Shown here in pieces: positions 23,501-33,794 of a stretch of 64,000 bases of DNA. The position numbers were made by a program, and so were the translations under genes. The stretch is taken from positions 241,848,187 to 241,912,186 of the forward strand of contig CM054058.1 of the NCBI GenBank assembly GCA_028641055.1, in the 5' to 3' direction. Source of the DNA: Alopecurus myosuroides (taxonomy: Eukaryota > Streptophyta > Magnoliopsida > Poales > Poaceae). Within the stretch, counting starts at the first letter, position 1; the number at the start of each line of letters is the position of its first letter. The notes under the pieces are model-generated. The model made no database searches. It had not been told where the DNA came from and saw only the letters and a program-made list of their open reading frames with translations.

Positions 23501-24072
23501 ATGGGATGGTACTGGCAGGCATAAAGCCAAGGCTGATTGAGCCATTGCTGAAAACACCTGGGTGTTGGCTAGAAGAGTTGCCAGCGGTGTTGTGGAGTCT
23601 AAGGACTACCCCCAACCGGTCAACCGGCTACACGCCATTCTTCTTGGTATACGGGGCTGAGGCCGTGTTGCCAATAGACTTAGAGCATGACTCCCCCCGA
23701 GTAGCCCTCTACACTGAGGTGGAGGCGAGAGAAGCTCGAGAAGACGACGTTGACCTGCTTGAAGAAGCAAGAGAGCTGACTCTGTCACGTTCGACTATCT
23801 ACCAGCAAAACCTGCGGCGTTATCATAGCCGAAAGGTGAACCCAAGGGTTTTCCGAGAAGGAGACATGGTCCTTAGGCTGGTGCAACGCACAGCCGGGAT
23901 GCACAAGTTGTCTCCTCCTTGGGAAGGGCCTTTCATTGTGAGCAAAGCGCTGCACAATGATGCGTACTATCTTGTAGATGTGCGCCCATCGCAGGCGAAC
24001 AGGGCAGATAAAGCTGGAGAGGAAACCAAGCGCCCTTGGAATGTAGCTCTACTTCGTCGTTTTCATTCGTGA
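20521..24072 (+). CDS. pol: Tat1 reverse transcriptase, RNase H, second RNase H and integrase
   Basis: One open frame of 1183 residues with no internal stop. Reverse transcriptase: CVDYTDLNKACPKDPFPLP, DAYSGFHQI, LRNAGATYQRCM and the intact YVDD at residues 201-204. The element's own RNase H follows (LLYIAATNRVVSVVIV...), then a second RNase H (HFDGSKVKEGLGAGVVL, Asp at about 488; YGDSDLVVQQVSG), the hallmark of the Tat lineage. A spacer with eight copies of a 7-residue repeat precedes integrase. Integrase has a zinc domain (HQGECGHHA...CTGCQ) and a complete catalytic triad near D896, D955 and E991, and ends at RRFHS. It begins in frame with the protease after one stop. All catalytic motifs look intact, so enzyme function is plausible if translated. 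Confidence 0.92.
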   Translation, partial: ESALIHFLRENRDVFAWTNEDLPGVPRELVEHSLHVRPDAKPVKQALRRFGDERRKAIGDQITKLLISNFIMEVLHPDWLANPVMVEKKKEDPKAATAWRMCVDYTDLNKACPKDPFPLPRIDQVIDSTAGCELLSFIDAYSGFHQIALNPADQIKTAFITPYGAYCYRVMCFGLRNAGATYQRCMQKCLHDQLGKNVQVYVDDIVIKTNKTHTLLADLEETFANLRRYKMKLNPSKCTFGVPAGKLLGFLVSSRGIEANPSKIKAIESMSLPRSLKDVQKFTGCLASLSRFLGRMGEKALPLYQLMKKSDKFVWTPQADVAFNELKAMLASAPVLASPLPKEPMLLYIAATNRVVSVVIVVEREEEGKSVQRPVYYLSEVLSSSKQNYPHYQKMTYGVYLGARKLKHYFQEHPITVVSSAPISDIMGNKEASGRVAKWAIELAAYAPAYARREAIKSQVLAEFLVEWAEMQYEPPAPVSNYWKMHFDGSKVKEGLGAGVVLTSPKRDHLKYVLQIHFKASNNVAEYEAVVHGLRVAKEVGVQRIICYGDSDLVVQQVSGTWDALDANMASYRFLVQSMTGFFEGCEFQHIHRAENEAADELSKLGSSRQSIPAGIALEHLRKPSIKPSPNSESIFVPSLPSEESDPMEIDWESAAGNPGTAVLYSGTAVPYSGTAIPYSGTATPYSGTATPYSGTATPYSGTATPYSGTAALNPEAVAFIEEVLANRSGLQRSAPTPPVQPQEPAPMEMDEPVFPMRETPSWAMPIFSFLRDGTLPEDEVTARQIQRRSKGYTIVRDVLHKRSATGVLQRCVSPEEGEEILVEIHQGECGHHASSRALVKKAFRHGFYWLTALQQAEDIVRKCTGCQMFASKIHMPASELKTIPITWPFAVWCLDMVGPFKPAKGNMTHILVMVDKFTKWIEVKPIRKCDGVTAVKFVKDVIMRYGYPHSIITDNGTNFAEGAMVRFCRDKHIRLDVASVAHPASNGQVERANGMVLAGIKPRLIEPLLKTPGCWLEELPAVLWSLRTTPNRSTGYTPFFLVYGAEAVLPIDLEHDSPRVALYTEVEAREAREDDVDLLEEARELTLSRSTIYQQNLRRYHSRKVNPRVFREGDMVLRLVQRTAGMHKLSPPWEGPFIVSKALHNDAYYLVDVRPSQANRADKAGEETKRPWNVALLRRFHS
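22497..22653 (+). repeat. In-frame 21-bp minisatellite between second RNase H and integrase
   Basis: GGGGACTGCC recurs at 22497, 22518, 22539, 22560, 22581, 22602, 22623 and 22644, exactly 21 bp apart, and encodes a repeated GTA-x-PYS heptad. The core CGGGGACTGC is the same as the sequence that immediately precedes the right LTR (30711-30719). A further copy lies just after pol at 24138. Confidence 0.95.
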
Positions 24073-24452
24073 GCAAAGATGTGTATGTACCCTCTTATCC
24101 GAGTTGAAATTCTACTCCGCAATCTGAAATTGTTCTCGGGGACTGCCCTCGTCCAAAATTGCTCTAAGTGTTTTTACTCGGCTTGATCCTTTGTCTATTC
24201 GGTTGCTCCACTTCAGAACTCATAAGTGCATTGAGTACTGTGTTTAAACCTATATGCCAACTCTTCGACTCTGCTGCTGTCCGAAACCCGGCTTCATGGC
24301 AAGCAAGAGAACAAGCAAAAGGTCAATGAGCACACGAAAATCGCTAAGGAAGAAAGAGTGCAGGAACCGAGTAGATTGTTTGTTGCTTTTGTTCCCTGTT
24401 CTCGTCTTCTCGGCTAAGTGGTGGGCTACGTTACCATGATTTTTTCTAGCGG
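24073..24452. other. Gap between convergent Tat1 pol and antisense gene
   Basis: About 380 bp separate the pol stop (24072) from the antisense stop (24453). It contains one CTCGGGGACTGCC motif at about 24136 and no coding domain. Both transcripts should terminate or overlap here. Confidence 0.6.
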
Positions 24453-27400
24453 CTAAGTATTTGCAGCCCTACTACTTGATTCTTGTGACTCGAATACCAA
24501 AAAAGCGACAAGTCGCGGGTAGAGCAGAGATGAAAAGATAGGGTGAATAAGAAATGCAACTCGGGGACTCGCATGGAAACGCAACTCGGCATTAAGCCAG
24601 CGTCGTTCAAATTGATTAATGTCGAAATAAACAGAGTGGGCATAAAAACTGAGTAGCAAGCAAAATAAAGATAGTCTATTACATCTGCTCCCGGCATCCC
24701 GGGGATCTGATAAGTTTTCGAGTAAAAGAGAGTGCAGGTGGCTTCGAGATGAGGAGGCAGTGTTCTCGGCGCTGGCCTTGGCTGCTGTTTCTTCGGCGGC
24801 GGTCTTAGCAGCAGCTTCTTCGGTGGCGGTCGTGGCAGCTGTTCCTTCGGTGCTGGCATGGGTGGCATCCGCTCCCGTCTGGACGGTGGCGGATTCCTTC
24901 ATCTCGGCATCATCCTGGGTGGCCGCCTGCTCAGAAGTGGCCGTGGCTACCGAGACGGGTCCTGGAGCCGAAGAGGAGCCTGAGGCTTGGCCAGGAGGGG
25001 GCACCGTGTCGTCGAGAGCAGCACCTGAGGAGGTGCCAAAGTCGAGTGCGGCGGTGTCGATGTGGGCGTACTCGTCCTCATCGCTACTCGCGACGGCGAC
25101 GTTCTTCCCCTTCCCGGCCTTGCCCTCAGGAGATTCGAAGAGGCCTTCCAAGTCGGACTCCACTTCGTCGTCCTCTTCCTCTTCCTCTTCGTACTCGGTG
25201 TCGGGCTCGGGGAGGCCATCGATGAAGGTCTCCGTCTCAGCGCACTCCGCGACCTCGTAGGCGATCTGCTTGCGTGTGGCCACGCAGTCGGGATCTACCT
25301 CCCACCTGGAATTGTTGCGCTTCCCGCGGATGAGCTGCATGTTGAGGTTTTCATACCAGGACGCTATGCAGAGAAGCATCACGTCTGCACCAGCACGGGC
25401 GCCCGAGGCACGCCACTTCTTCAACTCCTTCTTCACATTCTTCAGCTTGAAGGCTAGGCCCTTCATGGTGGTTGGCCGATCATCATGAGGCCAAAACAGC
25501 CTGTGGAGCTCAAAGCCCTCGTGCACCAAGTCAGTTCCGACGCCAGCCAGCTGTTCGAAATAGTCCTTGAGCACCAGCAAGCTGTCCTCGATCCCGGCTC
25601 TGGTATCTGCTGCCTCACCTTTTGCAAGGCGAGCTGCTTGGGCCTTGGCCACCTTAGGCGCAGAAGGGGAATCAAGATGAGGCCAGATCTCTGAAATAGC
25701 ATGTGGTAACTTCAGAACCGGGAAGAGAAGAACCGAGTAGAGGAAAACCGAGAAGAAATACGACCGAGAAGAAAAGAAGCAGCGAAGAAAAGACTTACCG
25801 GACAGTTCGTTGCGCAGCCGCTGCAGCTGGGTCCTCCAGGACTCCTCGTTGGAAATGTGCCTTTCTTGGATCAGGCGCAAGCTATCCATCTGAGCAAAGA
25901 GATCAGCGTTGGTCTTCTTTAAGGTTTCGCATTCCTGCTCAAGGGCCCTCTCCTTGGCTCTGAAAGTGGTCTCGGCCTTGGCCTTCTCGGCGATTGCTTT
26001 GTCCCTCTCGGCGCCAATCTTGACGGCATCCTGGAGTGCCTTTTGCAACTGGAGTTGCAGCTTCTCGGTCTCCGTGGTGTGGTCCTTCAACAGCTCAACG
26101 GCCTGGTCGGACAGCTGTTTCTGCACCTCTGCTGGCTTGACACAGTCTTGGTGTGCCTCAGCAAACAACTTGTAATCTTCTGCGAAGAGATAGATGAGGT
26201 TAGCAGAGGAGCAGAGAAGAAGCAAATTCAAAGTCAAACCGAGTAAACAACAAACTTACCTTCTAGCCTTTTGATGGTGGCCTCGGAGTTCTCCACGAAG
26301 CTGCGGCACTTCTCATGTTCGTCTGCTAAAGCCTTCAGTTTTTCTGCAGAGAAGGAAAGGTTAGCGCATAAGAAAGCAGAAGCGGGCGTACACATAAAAC
26401 GCAGAAACCGCGTAGCTAAAAGCGTACCTTGCGCTTCAGTCAGCTGCTGGGTGCTGTCCTTGGCGTTCTTGCTGGCTGCCTCCGCAGCTGCCTTTTCCTT
26501 CTCTAGAGCAGCAATTCGCCTCCTGGCGATGGAGTGGTTCCAGAGAAGAATGCGGTATAAGTGGGTCCGCTTAAGAACGCTATCCTGAGAAACGAGAAGA
26601 AAATGAGTTAGGCAAAGCAGAGAAGATTCAGCCCGAGTAGGAGGCTACTCGGAGAGTATCCGTCTACTCGACCCGAATCTCGGGGACTGGGGGTGATGGT
26701 AAGAAAGAGGGTGATGGTAAGAAAGAAGAAAGGCGAGTAGAAGAGAAGAAAATTCAACTCGGAAAAGGCAAGAAGGACTTACTGCATAGGACTGCTCGAT
26801 GTCTTCAGCGTTCTTGCGGTGCAGGAACATCTTGGCTTCGAGGGTTGCGGTCTCGGTGGAGACGGACATGGGCCTGTGTCCCAGATCGATCTTGTTCCAA
26901 TCCACGCGCATGTGGTCGATGCCGCCAAGGGTCAGGCCGTGCCATTTCTCCTCCCCGAGAACCCTGCTGTCCCACCTGGCGTTGATGTGGCCAACGGTGT
27001 CCAATACCTGTTCAAGACCCTTGGAAGTTATTGGTTTGTCTTGGACTCCACGAGAAGCGATGTTGACAGACTGGGGTTGGCTTGGATCTGGAGGAGGGGA
27101 GTTCATGGCTACAACCTTCCTTCCCCTCTGGATAGCTAAAGCTTTGTCCTTGGGAGGGAAGCCGATTGAGTGCTGATGGCTAACCTCGATCATGTACTCC
27201 GGGTAGCAAGGCTGGCCAGCAGCGCGAGCGTCTGCAGAGAGCGCAGCAGGAATCGGGCCGGACTCGTGGATCACGAGCGCTCCGCCTGAGGATGTACTCT
27301 GGTCTCTGGCCCGCTTTTTCGTTTGCTCCTTCTCAACCCTCTGCTTCTCGGGATCCTCAGTCTTCTTCCCGTCAGTCTTGGCCTTCGCCTTCTCGGCGAC

Positions 27401-27644
27401 TGCCTTCTCGGCAGCTTGCTTCTCGGCCTTCTTCTGCTCAGCACTGGCTTTCTTCTGCTCAGCCTTGGCCTTCTCAGCAGCTTCCTTATCAGCAGTTTCC
27501 TTCTCGGCCTTGGCCTTCTCAGCAGCTTCCTTCTCGGCTGCCCTTCTGTCAACCTCACCCCTCAGAGCATCCATGGCTCGTTGCCTGGTTACTCGCCCGG
27601 CAGGAGGGCTGGATGTATCCTTGGTTTTCGGCGGCGAGGAGGAG

Positions 27645-27750
27645 GTTGGCGGTGTAGGGCCTTGCGCAGTTGGCGGTGTAGGGCCTTGCGCAGTTGGAGG
27701 TGTAGGGCCTTGCGCAGTTGGTGGTGTAGGGCCTTGCGCAGTTTGTGGTG
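27645..27750 (-). repeat. 24-bp coding repeat in antisense exon 4
   Basis: Four full copies (27645, 27669, 27693, 27717) and a partial fifth. On the minus strand they encode AQGPTPPT repeats. The unit is a multiple of three, so copy number can change without loss of frame. Confidence 0.9.
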
Positions 27751-28800
27751 CCGCAGATCCGTCGCCCTGTGCAGCTCCTGGCTGGGCGCTACTCGGTGTC
27801 ACACCCGGTTGCACGCTGCGCAATGGGTAAGCGTCAGTCATGGTGGCATCCGCGGCGGTGGTGTCTTCTACTCGCTGCTCGGCAGCGAGGCTCTCTTGTG
27901 CAGCAGCCCCTGTGGCGGGCTGCTCTTGCTCTGCTTCAGGCCGCTCGGCGGCGGCGTTGTCTTGCATCTCTTGATCTTGGTTCTCCTCGGCATTGCTAGC
28001 CGGAGGAGAAGGGGGTCTCTCATCGTGGACGGCAGTGTCCTGTGCTGCTGGTTCTGACGCTGCTCCTTGTGCTGGATTGGCAGCAGCAGCATTGGCGGTG
28101 TGGTCCTCATCATCATCGTCCAGATTGACCAGAGGTACTGGTTTTTCCTTAGTAGGGTCAGACGCGAGAGCTGCGTTTGCGTCCATAGGAGGTCTGCAGA
28201 GAAAGGGAAACCAGAAATTAGAAGGAATTTGGGGAAAATAGTACCGCGCGAGAAGGGAAACGACCGAGAAGAGGGCTTACGCGGTGGTGCATTTGAGCTC
28301 TCGTCTGGATCTCTTCACGACCACTTTCTTCTCGGCGGGCTTCTTCCTCTTGGCAGGGGCGCTGGCGCTCCGCTACCAGCCCGTTTGCGGGTCTCAGGAG
28401 CAGCGACGGACAGGGGCTTGACGACTAGGGGCGCATCACCCTCGTTCTCATCTTCGTCCTCGTCGTCCTTGTCCGCGGCAACTTCATCTGGGAATCAAAG
28501 AGAAAAGAGGAAAGAATCAGAAACAGCAAATGAGGGATTGATGCTTCTCGGAAACAAACAGAATGAAAGTATAGTTACCATCAAAATCCTCGTCGGACCA
28601 GGTGCGGAGAGCGTCGCGCTTATCAGTGATGGGGGAGCAAGAGAGGTTGGGCTGCTCCGCGGCATCGAAGGAGGGCACATCGTCCTCCTCACGATCAGGA
28701 GACCAGTTGCCCTCAAAAACCTCGCAGCTCTCGATTATCTGGCGAGTGAGGACCTGAAAAACAGAGAAGGATCACAGACTAGCCGAGTACCAGGAAGGAA

Positions 28801-29040
28801 TTCTACTCGGATAGGCGTGCAGGTACAAAGCACACAAAGCCTAGGCAGTTTACTGAGCATTCTACCCGGATAGGCGTGCAAACACAAAGCATACTAGGCC
28901 TAAGCATGTTTGCCGAAAGGTATTACTCGGAAGGGCGTGCAGGTGTAAAGCACATCAGGCCTAAGAATCGTTCTCGAGTAGGCTATCCGGCAAGGCGTGC
29001 AAACACAAAGCATACTAAGCCTAAGGCGATTCGGCTAGAT
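28801..29040. repeat. 60-bp tandem repeat with a 120-bp higher-order period
   Basis: Four units start near 28801, 28861, 28921 and 28981, each with TACTCGG or a variant followed by GGCGTGCA...AAAGCA...GCCTA. Units 1 and 3 resemble each other (GCAGGT) and units 2 and 4 resemble each other (GCAAACACAAAGCATACTA), so the repeat unit is really a dimer. It fills most of antisense intron 1. Confidence 0.85.
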
Positions 29041-30193
29041 GTCCTACTCGGAACGCAAGGCAATTGCTAGTTAATGCAAGGAGGAGAAGTTATCTACTCG
29101 GAAAGTGTATGCAGAGAGCAAAGTAAGAAAGGCGTACCCGCTCAATTGGCTTTGTACGGCTATACGGGACGAACCCGTATTGCCAGTGGTCGCCAAGGCT
29201 TGTCGTCAAGATGTTCCTTGCGTGCCAGGGGACATCGATGTTGTCGATCTCGATGGTGGTTGTCCTGGTGCAGTCGCGAGGCCCTCCCATGTAACACATG
29301 AGATGGCAGCGCTCCTGCAAGGGCAGTACTCGGCGCTGGATCCAGCAGGCCACCGGGTCGTCGTTCTTGAGGCCCTCCGCCTTCAGCCAGCCGAGTCTAT
29401 GCTCCATCTCGATGGCGTCATCGTCATTGACGGGCTTGTCCTTCCAGTACATCCCGATTGGAGCGCGATTGCACCAAACGGGAAAGTTGATTCGATCATT
29501 CACCGGGGCTCCTTCCGCGGCGGCAACGTTCCTGACGTAGAGGAACGTCTTCTGCCACAGCTTGACGGAGTCCAGCCCCTTGATGCGGGGGTGGTTCGTC
29601 CCGGACCGCTGCACCATCATGGCGCAGCCGGTGTCGGTGGCGCGGGCGACGCCCGCGGAGTCCTTCTTCCCGGTAGATTGCTGGCGCAGGTGGAAGTACC
29701 TGAGCCACGTCTCCCACGTGGGCCGGATGCCGAGGAAGGCCTCGCAGACCACGGCGTGGTAGGCGAGGAAGACGACGGCGTTGGGCGGCAGATGGTGCAT
29801 CTGGATGCCGAAGTGGTTGAGGAATTTCCGCAGGAAATCGGAGGCGGGCAGTCCGAACCCGCGCTCGAAATGCGCCAGGAAGACGACGCGCTCCCCCTCC
29901 CGCGGGGACGGCACGATTTCACCGTCCGGCGCCCGGCACTCCACGCCGGGAGGGACTCGCCTGGTATTGACGAGCCAGGCGCAATCTTCCGCGGTAACGC
30001 AGGAGCCGGCCCAGCCGGATTTGGCCATTGTGGCGAGTTGGGAAGGTGGAAGAAATCGAAGGAATTGTTTGGTGGATTGAGTCCGCGGCGGCGCGAGAGC
30101 TTGCGCGGCGGCGGAGAGCTCGGTGGCGGAGAAGAGCAGGAGACGAAGAAGGAATAGTGCAAGGGAAGGGGAAAAGGAAGTTACCGGCGGGGG

Positions 30194-30201
30194 TATTTAT
30201 A
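30194..30201 (-). promoter_or_regulatory. TATA box of the Tat1 antisense gene
   Basis: Minus-strand TATAAATA, 166 bases upstream of the exon 1 ATG at 30028. A perfect plant-type TATA box at a similar place occurs in Tat2 and Tat3. Confidence 0.7.
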
Positions 30202-30710
30202 TCTCCTCCGCGAGTTTACCGTTACCGTCTTGGGAGTGGGATCGATTGTGGCGTGTGGTGGGTCCTGTGGCCGGCTAGAAACGCACACAAGCGCCGGTTG
30301 CGCGCGTAATGGCCACAGTTGATCCCACCACCGAATCGTGGCCTATAACTACACTTGATGGGACATGACGGCCGGTGGGCCCACTGCGTGAAAACTGGAC
30401 GCGTGGCAGGTCGTGTCCTGGGCAACGAAACGACAAGGTCGTGGATGCTTGACACGTGTGCAGTTGCTGCGCGAAGGGCTGGATTGTGCTCTGTGCTGCA
30501 GAGGCTCAATCTGAGAAATTTCTCTAAGTCTTTTTACTCGGTTACAGAGTAGAAAACAAGTGCTACTCGGAAGAGAGGAAACTCAAGGTACTTTCCAGAT
30601 AGCTACTCGGAGGACCTACTCGGCATCTTGAGGTTCAAGGGCTGAGATGCAAAGGCTGGTTTTAAGCTGGCAGAGCCTAGTGAACGAGTTCGCAAGACTC
30701 AACCAGCTTC
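30202..30710. other. Region between antisense promoter and right Tat1 LTR
   Basis: There is no coding domain. It would hold upstream promoter sequence of the antisense gene. Several TACTCGG motifs (30537-30620) precede the polypurine tract. Confidence 0.5.
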
Positions 30711-30719
30711 GGGGACTGC
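30711..30719 (+). other. Tat1 polypurine tract
   Basis: GGGGACTGC ends exactly at the first base of the right LTR (30720), the position where plus-strand priming is expected. Confidence 0.75.
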
Positions 30720-31562
30720 TGTCGGGGGGTTACCCCCGAGTAGGGTAAAGACAGGTGGTAAAGGCAGCTTACAGAAGAGAGGTTTGGTCGAGTAGCCGAC
30801 TACCTGGTACTCGCTACCCGGTCGACTGCTACTCGGTCTCACCTCAAGATGACCAGAAGGAGATATCAATCAAGTTCTACCCTGTCGAGTAGAAGGTTTG
30901 GCCCGAGTACAATTGGCGGGAACCATTGGCGGGAACCTACTCGGGCCAGAAAGTCAAAGGAGCCGTTCTGACACAGGATCCCGCGTATCCTGGGTCCGTA
31001 CTTGGCAGCATTCGAACTACTGTTCATATGGGACCGGTCTCCCTGACAGTGACAGCATGGAAGCAGGCGGTGGCAGGATAAGGGGGGCCTACTCTGTGCC
31101 TAGGTACAGTGATACCAGTCTGTCCCCTAGTTTTGCCCAACGACTTTACGGAAGCAGCCAAGATTAGGAACCAAAGCTGTCAGCGGGTACCCGGAAGAAG
31201 GACGATGTGCACACTATGTCGACACCTGTCTAGATTTGGACGTATCCGGCTGGGCACCATGTATATAAGGTGCCCCGCCGCCTCCTGCGCGAGGCATGCT
31301 CTGGGATCTTGCTCCATGCTCATAGTGAACCCTAGAAACCCTAAGTTCTTGACCTAGCTCTACTCGGAGAAGAGAGAGAGGCTACTCGGAAGAGATACCA
31401 TTTGTACTGTGGCTACTCGGAGAGACATCGTAATACATAGAGAAAGGCAGGAGTAGGGGTTTTACCTCCTCACGAGGGCCCTGAACCTGGGTACATCGTG
31501 TTGTTTGTGTTGTGTGGATCTTACCTCACGCGGCTATTCGTCGCGTGATCCCTCCCCAGACA
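30720..31562 (+). repeat. Tat1 right LTR
   Basis: It is the same length as the left LTR, with about three differences. The TATA-like TATATAAG is at 31262-31269. It is followed by the genuine right flank in the Sirevirus env-like intron. Confidence 0.92.
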
Positions 31563-31917
31563 CCTCCAGCGTCCATCGTCCCCACATCTTTAGCCATCCC
31601 ATGGCATCTGCCGTGACACCACCACGACACCCTCTCTCTCCCATCTAGTTGGTAGATGGTGATATTACCTAGGAGCTCCAGGTGCGTTGTTGTTCTTGCA
31701 TTGAGGGTAGAGATACATCTTGTACAATCCCTAAGAATTTTGAATACGAATAGTAGGAACAATCTTCGTCGATTTGTAGGTTGGTCCCATGTTCATGTGC
31801 CCCTATTAGTCGATGATCCTTCTTACTACTCTCTTTATTGACTCCTTTGATTTGTGCGCATACAACTTTTACATCACCTCTTCTTTATGATTTTCTCCCT
31901 ATTTCCATTCACAACAG

Positions 31918-33339
31918 CTAGTGGCTCACGGGGAGGTCGTACCAACAAGTGTGTGGGTCGGAAGGCATCGAGAGTTGATGAGATTGAAGAGACACTTGAT
32001 CCATCCTAGCCCAAGAGCAAGCCTAGTTTTCCTGCTTCTGAGAAGACCCTTACCGGAAAGGAGAAGACTGCATCTCAAGTATCTGATTCGGTGTTCCTTG
32101 CCACTCGTCGTGAAAATCCATATGTCATTGAGCGAGGTCGCTTGGTGCCTCAGTTAGAGGGAAGGATACCCGTATACACACCATCTTTCAAGCTCAAATC
32201 TACAAGGAGATTCTCATGAGGAAAGCTCGAGACAATGTGGCCACTCAACACGCCATTTGTCTTGATCATATGGAGAGGAAGCCAGATTATTTTGGAGAGG
32301 CTCTTCTATTTGTGATGCCTTTGCACTTTGTCTTATCATGAAGTTGCAGCAGAATTATGACGAAGGGCTTGAGTGTGACTTCCTAGCTACCATCCACCTT
32401 GGAAATGAGACCGTGCGTCAAATCATTTGGATGACCAAGGGTGAGCAGTTCTCTCTAAAGTGGGCAGAAGTAGGTGATCTTCTTGGTCGCTATCCGGATC
32501 ATGGTCCATTTGGTGATAGTCCGGAGTATGATCATGAGTGGTTCCGAGTTAACTCCGCCAACAACACCATCAACAAGGATCAACTTGCACCACTTTACTC
32601 ATGGAAGAAGTATGTAGTAGGGTTCTCAAAGGGGCTCTACCACACATATGACATCATGCTACGCATCTATCGCGAAACCATCAATCCCAAGGTTGGCAAT
32701 GTTGATGAGATCCAAGGCTACCTCAAGAATCTCATGCTCCTTACCCATGAGAAGCGGCTCCAAGGTTTAAATCAGAAACTTGATGTGATGGACTTCATAT
32801 GGAATGAGTTGTGGTATGCCATTATGTTCAAGAAAAATGCTTGCTATGGGCCACTTATCATGAAGATCATCTTGCATGCTTGGGATGACAAGCACTCAAA
32901 GGATCCCCTTGATGACTGTTCGTGGGTCTCTCACAAGGTGTAGCGGCTACTTATCAAGGATCACACCGAGCCAGTTGAGCATTCTGGTCCTGCTAGCCGC
33001 AAGGGCAAGGCCAAGCCACAGGTTGTGGTGGATGAAGAAGTTGACATCGGGCCCTCTCGTCCTCCTCCTCCTTCTGAGGGCGCTTTCAAGTGGATGGCTC
33101 ATTATCTCAAGAAAGTGTTCCGTATGAACAAGAAGATCGAGCAACATGAGTGGGAAGTGCATTATGACAAGGAGCTCAAGCACCACAGGGCTGCTCAGGC
33201 CGCTAGGCAGCTTCGTCGTGATGACGGTGAGACGGCTGAGTCTCCTATTCAGGACAACGTCGCCACTTGGGGAAGGTGGCAAGTCAGAGACTCGAAGGGA
33301 CATATTATCACTTGGTGTGATGAGGAAGCCGAAAAATAA
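31918..33339 (+). pseudogene. Sirevirus env-like gene exon 2, copy B
   Basis: The counterpart of 16854-18275, and the copy in original position relative to the 3' LTR. It carries the same early TAG, the same frameshift and the same TAG before the last 130 codons (long open pieces 32338-32943 and 33025-33339). It therefore decayed before the duplication. The tail is charged (KKIEQHEWEVHYDKELKHHR). No transmembrane segment is evident in the readable parts, so an envelope role is not supported by the sequence itself. Confidence 0.6.
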
Positions 33340-33794
33340 GTCACTCTCTCTCATTGCCGTCCCCATCCTCCAAGCTAGGACGATCTCCCCGGTTGAGTCT
33401 TGGGATGTTAGCATCGACCTCTCTCCTTTTTGGTATCTTGATGCCAAAGGGGGAGGGATATCTATTTAGGATGTGTTTGGGTATTTGCATTGGTTTTTCA
33501 CAAGCTTTCTTATTCTGTGTTGTCTCTTCTAATCTTGTGAAATGGTTGTGTTGCTATTTGTGAACCTTGTTGTGCATGGTGTAAGACATGTGAACCTCGT
33601 TTTAATTACCTTCTGTACTCCTTCGGTTCATTATTGTGTTTGTGAGCAAGATATCTATTTATTTATATCCTATATATCTTGTTTGGTACATTCATCATGA
33701 AGGGAGCATAAGTCTAGGGGGATCTCCGTCCATGTTGTTTAGACCTTGTGTTGCAAATTTTTGTGTTGTCATGAATTACCAAAAAGGGGGAGAT

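Larger units (their letters stand above)
24453..30028 (-). pseudogene. Tat1 antisense spliced gene (PF04195-like), one base from intact
   Basis: Eight coding exons fit on the minus strand: 30028-29138, 28753-28579, 28487-28281, 28193-26783, 26584-26428, 26343-26260, 26179-25799 and 25690-24453. All junctions are GT-AG, with intron phases 0,1,2,0,1,1,1. Exon 1 (297 codons, ATG at 30028) resembles PF04195 'putative gypsy type transposon', with ERGFGLPASDFLRKFLNHFG and AFLGIRP. Exon 4 is Pro/Ala-rich with an 8-residue repeat, then a long Ala/Glu/Lys coiled coil. Exons 5-7 are mostly coiled coil. Exon 8 has IWPHLDSPSAPKVAKAQAA, WYENLNMQL and an acidic, Ala/Thr-rich tail. Exon 3 needs one extra base near 28372 to keep frame, otherwise about 1514 residues would be open. 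The function is unknown, and the exact 3' end is uncertain. Confidence 0.75.
15656..31562 (+). mobile_element. Tat1: Tat-lineage Ty3/gypsy element with antisense gene, 5' end rearranged
   Basis: Two 843-bp LTRs (15656-16498 and 30720-31562) enclose gag (5' truncated), protease, an intact reverse transcriptase-RNase H-second RNase H-integrase frame, and a large spliced antisense gene. Flanks are CCCTC on the left and CCTCC on the right, sharing CCTC, so the target duplication is imperfect or ambiguous. No primer site follows the left LTR: Sirevirus sequence (16499-18927) stands there instead. The LTRs differ at about 3 of 843 positions, so the insertion is recent. It is not autonomous in its present form. 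Confidence 0.9.

Noticed and set aside
29105..30157. Long plus-strand frame of about 350 codons opposite the Tat1 antisense exon 1
   Set aside because: It has no conserved domain. The minus strand carries the PF04195-like similarity, a TATA box and splice sites, so the plus frame is a shadow of GC-rich coding sequence.
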